Part shown: in pieces, positions 19,862 through 28,317 of the stretch | Position numbering within the stretch: the first letter of the stretch is position 1 | Layout: every line of letters starts with the position of its first letter | Source: Azospirillum thiophilum | Lineage (GTDB): Bacteria > Pseudomonadota > Alphaproteobacteria > Azospirillales > Azospirillaceae | DNA: 64,000 nt | Assembly (NCBI RefSeq): GCF_001305595.1 | Contig: NZ_CP012404.1 | Coordinates: 372,001 to 436,000 of the forward strand | Reading direction: 5' to 3' | Notes under the pieces: model-generated | What the model was told of the DNA's origin: nothing | Database searches by the model: none | The model's input: the letters and a program-made list of their open reading frames with translations, nothing else | Position numbers and translations under genes: made by a program

Positions 19862-21350
19862 TTCGCGGCTCCCGTCGCGGCGGGCGTCTTGCCGCCATGC
19901 AGGAGGATGGTCGGGTCGCGGTGGGCCAGCAGGCCGCGCGGACGCCACAGCATGATCACCACCATGCCGGCGCCGAACGCCAGCATGCGGTAGTCGGCCA
20001 GCTCGCGGAACGCCTCGGGCAAACCGATCACCAGCAGCGTCGCCACCACGACGCCGATCTGGCTGCCCATGCCGCCCAGCACGACGATGGCCAGGATGAT
20101 CGCCGACTCGATGAAGGTGAAGCTCTCCGGGCTGATGAAGCCCTGGCGGGTGGCGAAGAAGGAGCCGGCGAAGCCGCCGAACATCGCGGCGATGGCGAAG
20201 GCCGCCAGCTTCATGTTGGTGCGGTTGATGCCGAGCGACGCGCAGGCGATGTCGTCCTCGCGCAGCGCCTCCCACGCCCGGCCCAGCGGCAGCTTGCGCA
20301 CCCGCAGCGTGAAGACGTTGACCACCAGCGCCAGGGCCAGGATCAGGTAATAGAGGAAGACGATGCGGTGCAGCGGCGAGAATTCCAGCCCGAACATCTC
20401 GTGGAAGGCGGCCATGCCGTCGGCGGGCGTGCGCGAGAACTCGGCGATGCCGAAGAAGCTCGGCCGCGGGATGCCGGAGATGCCGTTGGGGCCGCCGGTG
20501 AACTGGTACCAGTTGACCAGGATGATGCGGATGATCTCGCCGAAGCCCAGCGTGACGATGGCGAAGTAATCGCCGCGCAGCCGCAGGACGGGGAAGCCCA
20601 GCAGCACGCCCGAGCAGGCCGCGAGCACCCCCGCCAGCGGCAGGCAGAGCCAGAAGCTCAGCCCGAAATAATGGGCGAGCAGGGCGTAGGAATAGGCGCC
20701 GACGGCGTAGAAGGCGACATAGCCGAGGTCGAGCAGGCCGGCCAGGCCCACCACGATGTTCAGGCCCCAGCCCAGCATGATGTAGGTCAGCAGCAGGATG
20801 CCGATGTCCAGCAGCATGCGGTCGGCCAGCGGCGTCATCGGCAGCACGACGGCGATGGCGACGGCGACCGGGCCGATGTAGCGGCTGGCATGCTGGACGC
20901 GGGCGGCGACGCGGTCCATGCGGCGGTCGCGGTCGGCCTGGGACAGCTTGGATCGGCCGGTGGCCACCGTCATGGCGGCACGCAGCGCGATCACGCCGCC
21001 GCCCAGCACCAGCACCAGCCGCAGCACCTGGGTCGGCATCGGCAACACCAGCCCGATGCCGGCGCAAAGGACCGCCAGGACCAGCACCGGCAGCGCCATG
21101 CCCTGGCGGATCAGCCCGAGCCCGAGCCGGCCGAGGAAGACCAGGAGCAGCGAGGCGACGACCTCCTCCGGCCGGGCCTCGATGCCCAGCCCGGTGGGGC
21201 GGTCGACGGTGCGCAGCCCACCAGCGGCACGGTGAGCAGAAGTGCGACGAAGGCGGCGAGCGCGGCGTCCTTGATGGTGGCGGCCCAGTCGACGCCGCGG
21301 GCCGGCGCCCCGGCCTTGGACGGCGAGAGGGTGTTGGAGGGGGAGGTCAT
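19858..21350 (-). pseudogene. livM: Branched-chain amino acid ABC permease LivM, interrupted by an apparent 1-bp frameshift
   Basis: The N-terminal part begins at ATG 21350, four bases after livH's stop, and reads correctly through LLLTVPLVG. The rest of LivM (LRTVDRPTGLGIEARPE, then at least eight membrane helices and the EAF-type ATPase loop) continues in another frame from about 21216 to the stop at 19858. Joining the two needs one extra G in the coding strand, at the C3 run at 21217-21219. Without the repair only a 413-aa protein from ATG 21099 could be made, lacking the LivM N-terminal domain. All other liv genes are intact, so an assembly error in a short homopolymer is as likely as a true mutation. 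Confidence 0.8.
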
Positions 21351-21354
21351 GGGC

Positions 21355-22260
21355 TTACACCTTCTCGATCTCGGGCCGGCCGAGCAGGCCGGTCGGGCGG
21401 AAGATCAGGACGAGGACGAGGATGGAGAAGGTGGCGACGTCCTTCCATTCGGAGCCGACGTAACCGGACCAGAAGGCTTCGATCAGGCCGATGACCACGC
21501 CGCCGAGCATGGCGCCGGGCAGCGAGCCGACCCCGCCGAGCACGGCTGCGGTGAAGCTCTTCACGCCGGCGAGGAAGCCGATGTAGAAGTCGATGACGCC
21601 GTAGATCAGCAGCACCATCATGCCGGCGACGGCGGCGAGCGCGGCGCCCATGACGAAGGTCAGCGAGATGACGCGGTCGACATTGACGCCGAGCAGCCCC
21701 GCCATCTTCTTGTCCTGTTCGCAGGCGCGCTGGGCGCGGCCCAGCGAGGTGCGGTTGATCAGGATGGTGAAGCCGACCATCAGGACGAGGGTGATGACGA
21801 TGGTTGCGAGCCGGACGTAGCTGACCGAGACGGCACCGTCCATCAGGGTGAGGTTGCCGGGCAGGATGGGCTGCAGCGGCTTGGAGCGGGCGCCCTGGAG
21901 GATCTGGATGTAATTCTGCAGGAAGATCGACATGCCGATCGCCGAGATCAGCGGCGCCAGCCGGGGCGAGGAGCGCAGCGGCCGGTAGGCGATGCGCTCG
22001 ACCGTCCAGCCATAGACGCTGGTGAACAGCATCGAGGCCACCAGCATGATCAGCAGCGCCAGCGGCACCCAGGTGATGCCGAGCGCCCCGATCGCCAGGA
22101 AGGTGATCAGCGCCACGAAGGCACCGATCATGTAGATCTCGCCATGGGCGAAGTTGATCATCCCGATGATGCCGTACACCATCGTATAGCCGATCGCGAT
22201 CAGGCCGTAGATCGCCCCGAGCGACAGGCCGTTGATCAATTGCTGTATGAAATAATCCAT
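21355..22260 (-). CDS. livH: Branched-chain amino acid ABC permease LivH
   Basis: 301 aa inner-membrane permease with eight predicted helices and the opening QLINGLSLGAIYGLIAIGYT typical of LivH. The start at 22260 has a GGGAG site upstream and matches the family N-terminus. It is the first gene of livHMGF-DUF6867, transcribed leftward. No livJ/livK binding protein is in the window, so the transporter must use one encoded elsewhere. Confidence 0.95.
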   Translation of the reverse strand: MDYFIQQLINGLSLGAIYGLIAIGYTMVYGIIGMINFAHGEIYMIGAFVALITFLAIGALGITWVPLALLIMLVASMLFTSVYGWTVERIAYRPLRSSPRLAPLISAIGMSIFLQNYIQILQGARSKPLQPILPGNLTLMDGAVSVSYVRLATIVITLVLMVGFTILINRTSLGRAQRACEQDKKMAGLLGVNVDRVISLTFVMGAALAAVAGMMVLLIYGVIDFYIGFLAGVKSFTAAVLGGVGSLPGAMLGGVVIGLIEAFWSGYVGSEWKDVATFSILVLVLIFRPTGLLGRPEIEKV

Positions 22261-22996
22261 CAGGCAGGCTTCTCCCAGTCTCCCAGTACACCGAATAAGC
22301 AGTCGCTCAGAACATGTCTCGAACTTTGCGGACAGGATTAAAGCCGTGTGCGGCGGCGGAGTTCCGATCCGGATGAACGGGGGAGAACATCCAGGACCGA
22401 GGCAGGGGACGCTTGGAATCCCGCCGCCGCACCCGGTTCCATGCCGCAACTCCACCGGATGCCGGGTCCTGCCCGGATCCGGTGGAGTTGCGGTCAAACG
22501 CTATGCAGGGGATACGGCGGCTTCCGATCCGGCATGGAGCGCATATGCGATGACGTCACCGGGGCGCGGTCCCGCACCCGAACGGATTTCCGGCGATCGA
22601 TCATGCAAAACAGCTCCCCCTTGCGCGGCACGGCTTGCGGCCGTGGCGTCCCCACCGGCATCGCTGCCGGGCATGTCGTTGTGAATCGGCCGGGGCGGAC
22701 GGAACGACCGTCCAGCCCAGCCCAATCGGCGCAACAGTCGGCGCAAGGCGCCGAGCCTTACCCTGTTCAAAACTGTTCTTGATCTTTGGCCCCGGCACTT
22801 AAGCACCGGTTGCAGATGCTACCTTTTTTCTTGTGACAGACAGGTAAAGCAACTTGATCCGTGTGCGCAACACTCTCTTTCCGGCGGGCGAAAAAAACAA
22901 CAAACGTTCCGGTCCGTGATGGGGTTTCCGACCAAAATTTCCTCGAACTGGCATTTGATGAAATTTCGTTCAGTTCCTTGTCAACAGCTGTTCACA
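22261..22996. other. 736-bp intergenic region upstream of livH
   Basis: I see no gene with family resemblance. It contains the large palindrome at 22444-22492 and, from about 22780 on, a relatively AT-rich stretch with runs of T and A. Promoter(s) for the liv operon should lie here, since alanine dehydrogenase ends at 22997 on the same strand. Confidence 0.6.
22444..22492. repeat. Large near-perfect palindrome upstream of livH
   Basis: The outer arms are 17 bp and perfectly complementary (22444-22460 starting CCGCAACTCC, and 22476-22492). After one unpaired G come inner 5-bp arms CCGGG/CCCGG around a TCCTG loop. It lies about 185-230 bp before the livH start. There is no T-tract on either side, so a transcript hairpin in the liv leader or a protein site is more likely than a simple terminator. 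Confidence 0.8.
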
Positions 22997-24121
22997 TCAT
23001 CCGGCGACCGCCGTCCGCGGGTCGGTGAAAGGCAGGTCTAGCGCGTCCGCCACCGCACGATATGTCAGTCGGCCGGCCTGAACGTTCAGCCCGGCGAGCA
23101 GATGCGGATCCTCGGCCAGCGCCCGCCTCCAGCCCTTGCCGGCCAGTGCCTGGACGAAGGGCAGGGTGGAGTGGTTCAGCGCCTCGGTCGAGCTGCGGGC
23201 GACGGCGCCCGGCATGTTGGCGACGCAATAATGGACGATGCCGTCCACCACATAGGTTGGGTCGGAATGGGTGGTGGCGTGGCTGGTCTCGAAACAGCCG
23301 CCCTGGTCGATGGCGACATCCACCAGCACCGAGCCGCGGCGCATGCCGGACAGCTGGTCGCGGCGCACCAGCTTGGGCGCGGCGGCGCCCGGCACCAGCA
23401 CGGCGCCGACCACCAGATCGGCATCGGCGACCAGCCGGTCGAGCGCGTCGGCGGAGGCGTAGGCGGTCTTCAGCAGCGGCCCGAACAGGTCGTCGAGTTG
23501 GGACAGCCGCGGCACCGACCGGTCGGCGATGGTCACATCGGCCCCCAGCCCCATCGCCATGCGGGCGGCGTTGGCGCCGACCACGCCGCCGCCGATGACC
23601 AGCACCTTGCCCGGCAGCACCCCGGGCACCCCGCCCAGCAGGATGCCGGAGCCGCCGTTGCTCTTCTGCAATGCCACGGCGCCGACCTGGATGGCCATGC
23701 GGCCGGCGATCTCCGACATCGGCGCCAGCAGCGGCAGGCGGCCGGTCTGGTCGGTTACCGTCTCGTAGGCGATGGCGGTGCAGCCGCTGTCCATCAGCAG
23801 CCGCGTCTGTTCGGGATCGGGGGCGAGATGCAGATAGGTGAACAGCACCTGATCCGGCCGAAGCCTGCGACATTCCGCCGGCTGCGGCTCCTTCACTTTC
23901 ACGATAAGGTCGGCCTCCGCGAACAGCTCTTCGGCGCTGCCGGCGATCCTGGCCCCCGCGGCGCGGTAGGCCTCGTCGGAAAAGCCGATCTCGGCCCCGG
24001 CGCCGCTCTGCACCAGCAGGGCATGGCCGTCAGCCGCCAGTTCGCGGACCGAGGCCGGCGTCAGGCCGACACGGTACTCGTGGTTCTTGATTTCCTTGGG
24101 AACGCCGATGCGCGTGACCAT
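22997..24121 (-). CDS. ald: Alanine dehydrogenase
   Basis: 374 aa, normal length. It opens RIGVPKEIKNHEYRVGLTP, contains VKVKEPQ (substrate Lys) and the NAD-binding glycine motif VIGGGVVGANAA, and has the NMPGAVARSST segment typical of Ald. It catalyses reversible L-alanine + NAD to pyruvate + ammonia + NADH in the cytoplasm. The start at 24121 has a GGGGAG site. A divergent Lrp-type gene 204 bp away is the usual regulator of ald. Confidence 0.95.
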   Translation of the reverse strand: MVTRIGVPKEIKNHEYRVGLTPASVRELAADGHALLVQSGAGAEIGFSDEAYRAAGARIAGSAEELFAEADLIVKVKEPQPAECRRLRPDQVLFTYLHLAPDPEQTRLLMDSGCTAIAYETVTDQTGRLPLLAPMSEIAGRMAIQVGAVALQKSNGGSGILLGGVPGVLPGKVLVIGGGVVGANAARMAMGLGADVTIADRSVPRLSQLDDLFGPLLKTAYASADALDRLVADADLVVGAVLVPGAAAPKLVRRDQLSGMRRGSVLVDVAIDQGGCFETSHATTHSDPTYVVDGIVHYCVANMPGAVARSSTEALNHSTLPFVQALAGKGWRRALAEDPHLLAGLNVQAGRLTYRAVADALDLPFTDPRTAVAG

Positions 24122-24325
24122 GCCAGATCTCCCCGATCCGAACCGCCAAGTGAAGTTGCCGTCCGAACCGGACTGGTATCGGACGAAACATTCTGTTTTG
24201 CTGATTGTCTCAATAAAATCACTATACGGCCGACGAACCAGGCGAATCTCTGCAAAGCCTTGCATGAATCCCCCATAATATGGTGCAGCTTCCGCATGAT
24301 CCTCCACATCTTCGAATAAAGTTGC
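24122..24325. promoter_or_regulatory. ald / lrp divergent promoter region
   Basis: This 204-bp AT-enriched interval separates the two divergent starts. Lrp-family regulators normally bind several degenerate sites in such intervals; I cannot define individual boxes with confidence. Confidence 0.5.
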
Positions 24326-24805
24326 ATGCACGCCCTGGACGCCCTGGACCACAAGATCCTGCGCCTGCTCCGCAAGGACGGCCGGATGAGCAACGCCAAG
24401 CTGGCGGCGGAGGTCGGGCTGTCGCCCTCGGCCTGCCTGCGCCGCCTGCACATGCTGGAACATTCCGGCGTGATCCGCGGCTATACCGCGATCATCGAGA
24501 CGGCGGACGAGGAGCGGACGGTCACCGTCATCGTCCACATCACCTTGGAGCGGCAGACCGACGAGTATCTGCGCCGCTTCGATGCCGCCGTCCGCCGCTG
24601 CCCGGAGGTGCGGGAATGCTACCTGCTGTCGGGCAGTTCGGATTACCTGTTGCGGGTGGTGGCGCGCGATCCGGCCGATTACGACCGCATCTACAAGGAT
24701 TCCCTGTCGCGCCTGCCCGGCGTGGTGCGCATCCAGTCGAGCTTCGCCATCCGCAGCGTGGTCAGGCCGGGCAGCCTGCCGGAGCTGGAACAGTCGGCCG
24801 ACTGA
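24326..24805 (+). CDS. Lrp/AsnC-family transcriptional regulator, probable regulator of ald
   Basis: 159 aa. The N-terminal winged helix (LDHKILRLLRKDGRMSNAKLA ... LSPSACLRRLHMLE) is followed by an RAM/AsnC ligand-binding domain (about 70-150) with the GSSDYLLRVVA segment. It is transcribed away from ald, the classical AldR arrangement, so alanine-dependent control of ald is inferred. Its stop lies only seven bases from the convergent dinB stop. Confidence 0.88.
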   Translation: MHALDALDHKILRLLRKDGRMSNAKLAAEVGLSPSACLRRLHMLEHSGVIRGYTAIIETADEERTVTVIVHITLERQTDEYLRRFDAAVRRCPEVRECYLLSGSSDYLLRVVARDPADYDRIYKDSLSRLPGVVRIQSSFAIRSVVRPGSLPELEQSAD

Positions 24806-24812
24806 CCCCTCC

Positions 24813-26000
24813 TCAGCCGAACAGATCCAGTTCCGGGTCGGGCGCGGTTTCAGGGTGGGTCAGGTCGGTGCAGCCGATGCCGATCAGCCGGAAGGCGCGG
24901 CCGTCCACCTCGCGCTCCAGCAGGGCCATGCCGGCGGCCAGGATGACGTCGGCGGCACAGGTGGGCTCGACCCGGCGGGAGCGGGTGAGCTGCTGGAAAT
25001 CCCTGGTCTTCAGCTTCAGCACCACGCTGCGGCCGAGCAGCCCCTCGCGCTCCAGCCGGCGGGCGACCTTCTCGGCCAGCGGGCGCAGCTCCTGCGCCAG
25101 GGCGGGCAGGGCGGTGACGTCCCAGTCGAAGGTTTCCTCCGACGAGATGCTCTTGCTGACCGATTCGGGGCTCACCCGGCGGGAATCCTCGCCGCGGGCA
25201 TAGGTGAACAGCACCCGGCCCATGGCGCCGTAGCGCTTGACCAGCCAATGCTCGTCCTTGTCCTGCAGGTCGCCGACCCGGGTGATGCCGTCGGCGAACA
25301 GCCTGCGCTCCAGCGCCGGGCCGACGCCCCACAGGATGGTGACCCGCCTGGGCGCCAGGAAGGCCGCCGCTTCCGCCCGGCCCAGCACCGAGAAGCCGCG
25401 CGGCTTGTCGAGGTCGGACGCGATCTTCGCCAGCAGCTTGTTGTGGCTGAGGCCGATGGACGCGGTGATGCGCAGCTCGCCCTCGAACCGCCGGACGATC
25501 TCCACCAGCGCCTGCGCCGGGCTGATGCTGAGGCGCTCCTCGACGCCGGTCAGGTCGAGATAGGCCTCGTCGATGCTGATCGGCTCGACCAGCGGGGTGA
25601 AGGCCTCCATGATCGCGCGGGCCTGATGGCCGACCGCCCGGTATTTGGCGATGTCCGGCCGGATGATGGTGGCGTCGGGACAGCGGTCCAGCGCCTCGCG
25701 GATCGTCATGGCGGAGCGCACCCCGGATATCCGCGCCACATAGCAGCAGGCCGCCACCACCCCGCGATGGTCGTCGCCGCCGACGATCACCGGCCGGCTC
25801 GCCAGCTCCGGCCGGTCGCGCTTCTCCACCGTGGCATAGAAGCTGTCGCAGTCGATGTGGCCGATGGACAGGCTGTGCAGCTCGGCATGGCGGAACAGCC
25901 GCCGGCTGCCGCATTTCGGGCAGCGCGTCACCTCACCCGATATCGGGCCCGGCAGGGCGGCGGCGCAATCGCGGCAGACGCTGTCCAGGGAAACGGTCAT
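24813..26000 (-). CDS. dinB: DNA polymerase IV with N-terminal zinc-ribbon
   Basis: 395 aa Y-family translesion polymerase. Palm motifs are HIDCDSFYATVEKRD and SIDEAYLDLTG (catalytic Asp/Glu); YVARISGVRSAM is the fingers motif, and the little-finger domain occupies about 290-385. Before the polymerase is a short ribbon with Cys9, Cys12, Cys27 and Cys30 (CRDC ... CPKC), which should bind zinc and is absent from E. coli DinB. The ATG at 26000 lies ahead of the ribbon; a TTG at 26027 is the alternative. No SOS box is obvious upstream. Confidence 0.92.
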   Translation of the reverse strand: MTVSLDSVCRDCAAALPGPISGEVTRCPKCGSRRLFRHAELHSLSIGHIDCDSFYATVEKRDRPELASRPVIVGGDDHRGVVAACCYVARISGVRSAMTIREALDRCPDATIIRPDIAKYRAVGHQARAIMEAFTPLVEPISIDEAYLDLTGVEERLSISPAQALVEIVRRFEGELRITASIGLSHNKLLAKIASDLDKPRGFSVLGRAEAAAFLAPRRVTILWGVGPALERRLFADGITRVGDLQDKDEHWLVKRYGAMGRVLFTYARGEDSRRVSPESVSKSISSEETFDWDVTALPALAQELRPLAEKVARRLEREGLLGRSVVLKLKTRDFQQLTRSRRVEPTCAADVILAAGMALLEREVDGRAFRLIGIGCTDLTHPETAPDPELDLFG

Positions 26001-26117
26001 CGGGGCTGGGGCTCTCGTTCCGGACAAGGGACGAGATTAGCAAATCCTGGGGGGTACAGGCCAGAATTCGAGTACGTATGGTGAACGATACCGACAATCC
26101 GTGCCGGTGCCCACCGG

Positions 26118-26615
26118 TCATGAGGATGTGGAGGAGGGTGGCAGATGATCGAGCGGCAGGGCGCCGCCGGCCTTGACCGTCTGGATCGCGAAGTTGCTGC
26201 GGATATCCGCCACACCCGGCAGCTTCAGCAGCGTACCCAGCAGGAAGCGCTCGTAGCCGGCGAGATCGGGCACCACCACCTGAAGCAGGAAGTCGGATTC
26301 CCCCGATACCAGATGGCAGGACACGACTTCCGGCAGGGTCTTGACCGCTTCGCGGAAGGCGGTCGCCTGAACGTCGTGGTGGCGTTCGACCTTGATCCCG
26401 ACGAACACCGTCAGGCCAAGCCCGAGCGCCTTGCGGTCGAGCGCCGCGTGGTAGCCGGAAATGACGCCGGCCTCCTCCAGGATGCGAACCCGGCGCAGGC
26501 AGGGCGAGGGCGACAGCCCGACCTCGTCGGCAAGCTCCACGTTGGTCAGCCGGGCCTCCCGCTGCAAGGCGGCAAGAATGCGCCGGTCGATACCGTCGAA
26601 CTTCACATTTGGCAT
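26118..26615 (-). CDS. Lrp/AsnC-family regulator, probable regulator of the adjacent LysE exporter
   Basis: 165 aa with the winged helix (DRRILAALQREARLTNVELADE, LSPSPCLRRV) and AsnC ligand domain (SGESDFLLQVVVPDL). It is a paralogue of the Lrp-type gene at 24326-24805. It is divergent from the lysE-family gene with 136 bp between starts, the usual arrangement for amino-acid-responsive control of an exporter. The C-terminal tail ending SSTSS is extra. Confidence 0.85.
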   Translation of the reverse strand: MPNVKFDGIDRRILAALQREARLTNVELADEVGLSPSPCLRRVRILEEAGVISGYHAALDRKALGLGLTVFVGIKVERHHDVQATAFREAVKTLPEVVSCHLVSGESDFLLQVVVPDLAGYERFLLGTLLKLPGVADIRSNFAIQTVKAGGALPLDHLPPSSTSS

Positions 26616-26751
26616 GAATCGCTCCGTCAGAAAGCTTCGATGGCATGATCAGCCACAAAGCCGCCGTTTGAAAGCGCAACTCGCAAGGACTTGCCGGCAC
26701 GATCCTCGCTAGAGTCAGGTCCGACCCTCGATCCCGATCCCGGAGGCGGAC

Positions 26752-27420
26752 ATGCAGGAGCTTTCGATCTTCGTCGGCGCGCTGGCCGTCGCCTATCTGG
26801 TGCCGGGAGCGGACATGCTGCTGGTGATTCAGACCGGCGCGCGGGCGGGGCGCCGCCCGGCGATGGCGGTCGCGCTGGGGTTGGGCCTGGCGCGCTCGGC
26901 CCATGTGGCGCTGGCCGCCCTCGGACTGGCGGCGGTGCTGCGCGCCGCTCCCTGGGCGTTCGACCTGATCCGCCTCGCAGGGGCCGCCTATCTGGTGTGG
27001 CTCGGCGTGGGCATCCTGCGCATGCCGAGTCTCACGGCTGGTCCCGGCCACCCGGCGGCAATGGGAGGGGGAGGGAGAGTGCTAGGGGGAGGAGGAAGGA
27101 CTGAAGCGATGCCCTGCCGCAGTGCCGTCCTGCGCGGGCTGCTGACGAATTTGCTGAATCCGAAGGCGCTGCTGTTCTGTTCGGTCCTGCTGCCGCAGTT
27201 CGTCCATGCCGGAACGGGCGGTATCGGCGGACAATTCCTGTGGCTCGGCAGTCTCCTGGTCGCCATCGGGCTGGCATTCGACACGCTGTACGCACTGGCC
27301 GGCGCCGCGCTGGCGGAGCTGAGCGCCCGGCACCGCATGGTCGACCGCATTCAGCGCTGGAGCTTCGGCAGTGTGCTGATCGGCTTCGGTGCGCAGCTCG
27401 CGTTGGCGTCGCGGCTCTAA
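26752..27420 (+). CDS. LysE/RhtB-family amino-acid exporter
   Basis: 222 aa with about six membrane helices and the LysE signature PGADMLLVIQTGARAGRRPA near the N-terminus; the second conserved block is GLLTNLLNPKALLFC. An unusually Gly-rich loop (about residues 100-125) separates helices 3 and 4. It exports amino acids or homoserine-like compounds across the inner membrane; the substrate is unknown. The TAA stop is part of the CTAA flank of the element inserted immediately after it. Confidence 0.88.
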   Translation: MQELSIFVGALAVAYLVPGADMLLVIQTGARAGRRPAMAVALGLGLARSAHVALAALGLAAVLRAAPWAFDLIRLAGAAYLVWLGVGILRMPSLTAGPGHPAAMGGGGRVLGGGGRTEAMPCRSAVLRGLLTNLLNPKALLFCSVLLPQFVHAGTGGIGGQFLWLGSLLVAIGLAFDTLYALAGAALAELSARHRMVDRIQRWSFGSVLIGFGAQLALASRL

Positions 27421-27578
27421 CAGGGTGCGGAAAAAGGCTTTTGCGTCGCGAGGGAGGGGGATTTTCGGCAAGATTAGGAAAGGCCGAAGCAAGATACTGG
27501 TGGTATCTTGCAAGGTCTTGACGCGAGATTGCCGGAAAGAACCCGACCGCAGCAGCAAAATGGTTTTTCCGCACCCTG
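27421..27578. mobile_element. 158-bp MITE-like element with terminal inverted repeats
   Basis: Perfect 15-bp terminal inverted repeats CAGGGTGCGGAAAAA occur at 27421-27435 and, inverted, at 27564-27578. The directly flanking bases are CTAA on both sides (27417-27420 and 27579-27582), a 4-bp target duplication as produced by IS5-group transposases. Inside is a perfect hairpin GCAAGATAC/GTATCTTGC (27489-27511) and no coding frame. It lies exactly between the 3' ends of two convergent genes and may serve as their terminator. Confidence 0.75.
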
Positions 27579-27584
27579 CTAACC

Positions 27585-28265
27585 CTACCGCAGCACGTCG
27601 CCGCCCACCGCCAGCCGGCCGGCGACGACGGCGGCCTGGGTGCGGCTGACCACGTTCAGTTTGCGCAGGATGCTGGAGACATGGACCTTGACCGTCTGTT
27701 CCGACACGTTCAGGTCGCCGGCGATCTGCTTGTTCAGCTTGCCGTCGACGATCATGGTCAGGATGCGCAGCTGCTGCGGCGAGAGGGAGGCGAAGCGGCG
27801 CGCGGCCTCGGCCTCGTCGGCTTCCGATGAGGCGGCGGACAGGGGCGGCGCCCAGGTCTCGCCGGACAGGATCGCCCGGATGGCGTCGGCCATCGCCTGC
27901 ATCGACAGCGATTTCGGGATGTAGCCGGACGCGCCGTAGGCCAGCGCCCGGCGGATGGTGTCGGAATCCTGCAGCGCCGACAGGATGGCGACCGGCACGG
28001 TCGGATGGTGGGCAAGCATCAGGAACAGCCCGGCGAAGCCGTGGGTGCCCGGCATGTTGAGGTCGAGCAGCACGAGGTCGATCTCGTCCGGCCGCTCCCC
28101 CACCGCGGTCATCACCGAGTCGAGGTCCGGGCATTCGATCACCCGCACCCCCGGCATCGCCCGGCCCAGCGCGTCGCGCAGCGCCGCCTGGACCAGCGGA
28201 TGATCGTCGCCGATGACGATGGTCGCATCGTCCGACGCGGCTCCTGCGGCGGTTTCCCCAGCCAT
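27585..28265 (-). CDS. Response regulator, NarL/FixJ (LuxR-HTH) family
   Basis: 226 aa. The receiver has GDDH at the start and phospho-acceptor Asp68 in LLDLNMPG; the conserved Lys is in GYIPKSLS. The LuxR-type HTH follows at about 155-215 (LSPQQLRILTMIVDGKLNKQIA, VSEQTVKVHVSSILRKL). It lies just downstream of the SSF-hybrid kinase on the same strand and is very probably its partner. The MITE-like element ends six bases after its stop codon. Confidence 0.9.
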   Translation of the reverse strand: MAGETAAGAASDDATIVIGDDHPLVQAALRDALGRAMPGVRVIECPDLDSVMTAVGERPDEIDLVLLDLNMPGTHGFAGLFLMLAHHPTVPVAILSALQDSDTIRRALAYGASGYIPKSLSMQAMADAIRAILSGETWAPPLSAASSEADEAEAARRFASLSPQQLRILTMIVDGKLNKQIAGDLNVSEQTVKVHVSSILRKLNVVSRTQAAVVAGRLAVGGDVLR

Positions 28266-28317
28266 GGCTTCCGCTCCCCCCTTGTGCGGCCGCCCGGCTT
28301 TTTGCCCGGTTCCGGCC

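Noticed and set aside
19897..22341. 814-codon frame antisense to livMH
   Set aside because: His/Gln/Asp-rich low-information product, mirror of strongly conserved liv genes.
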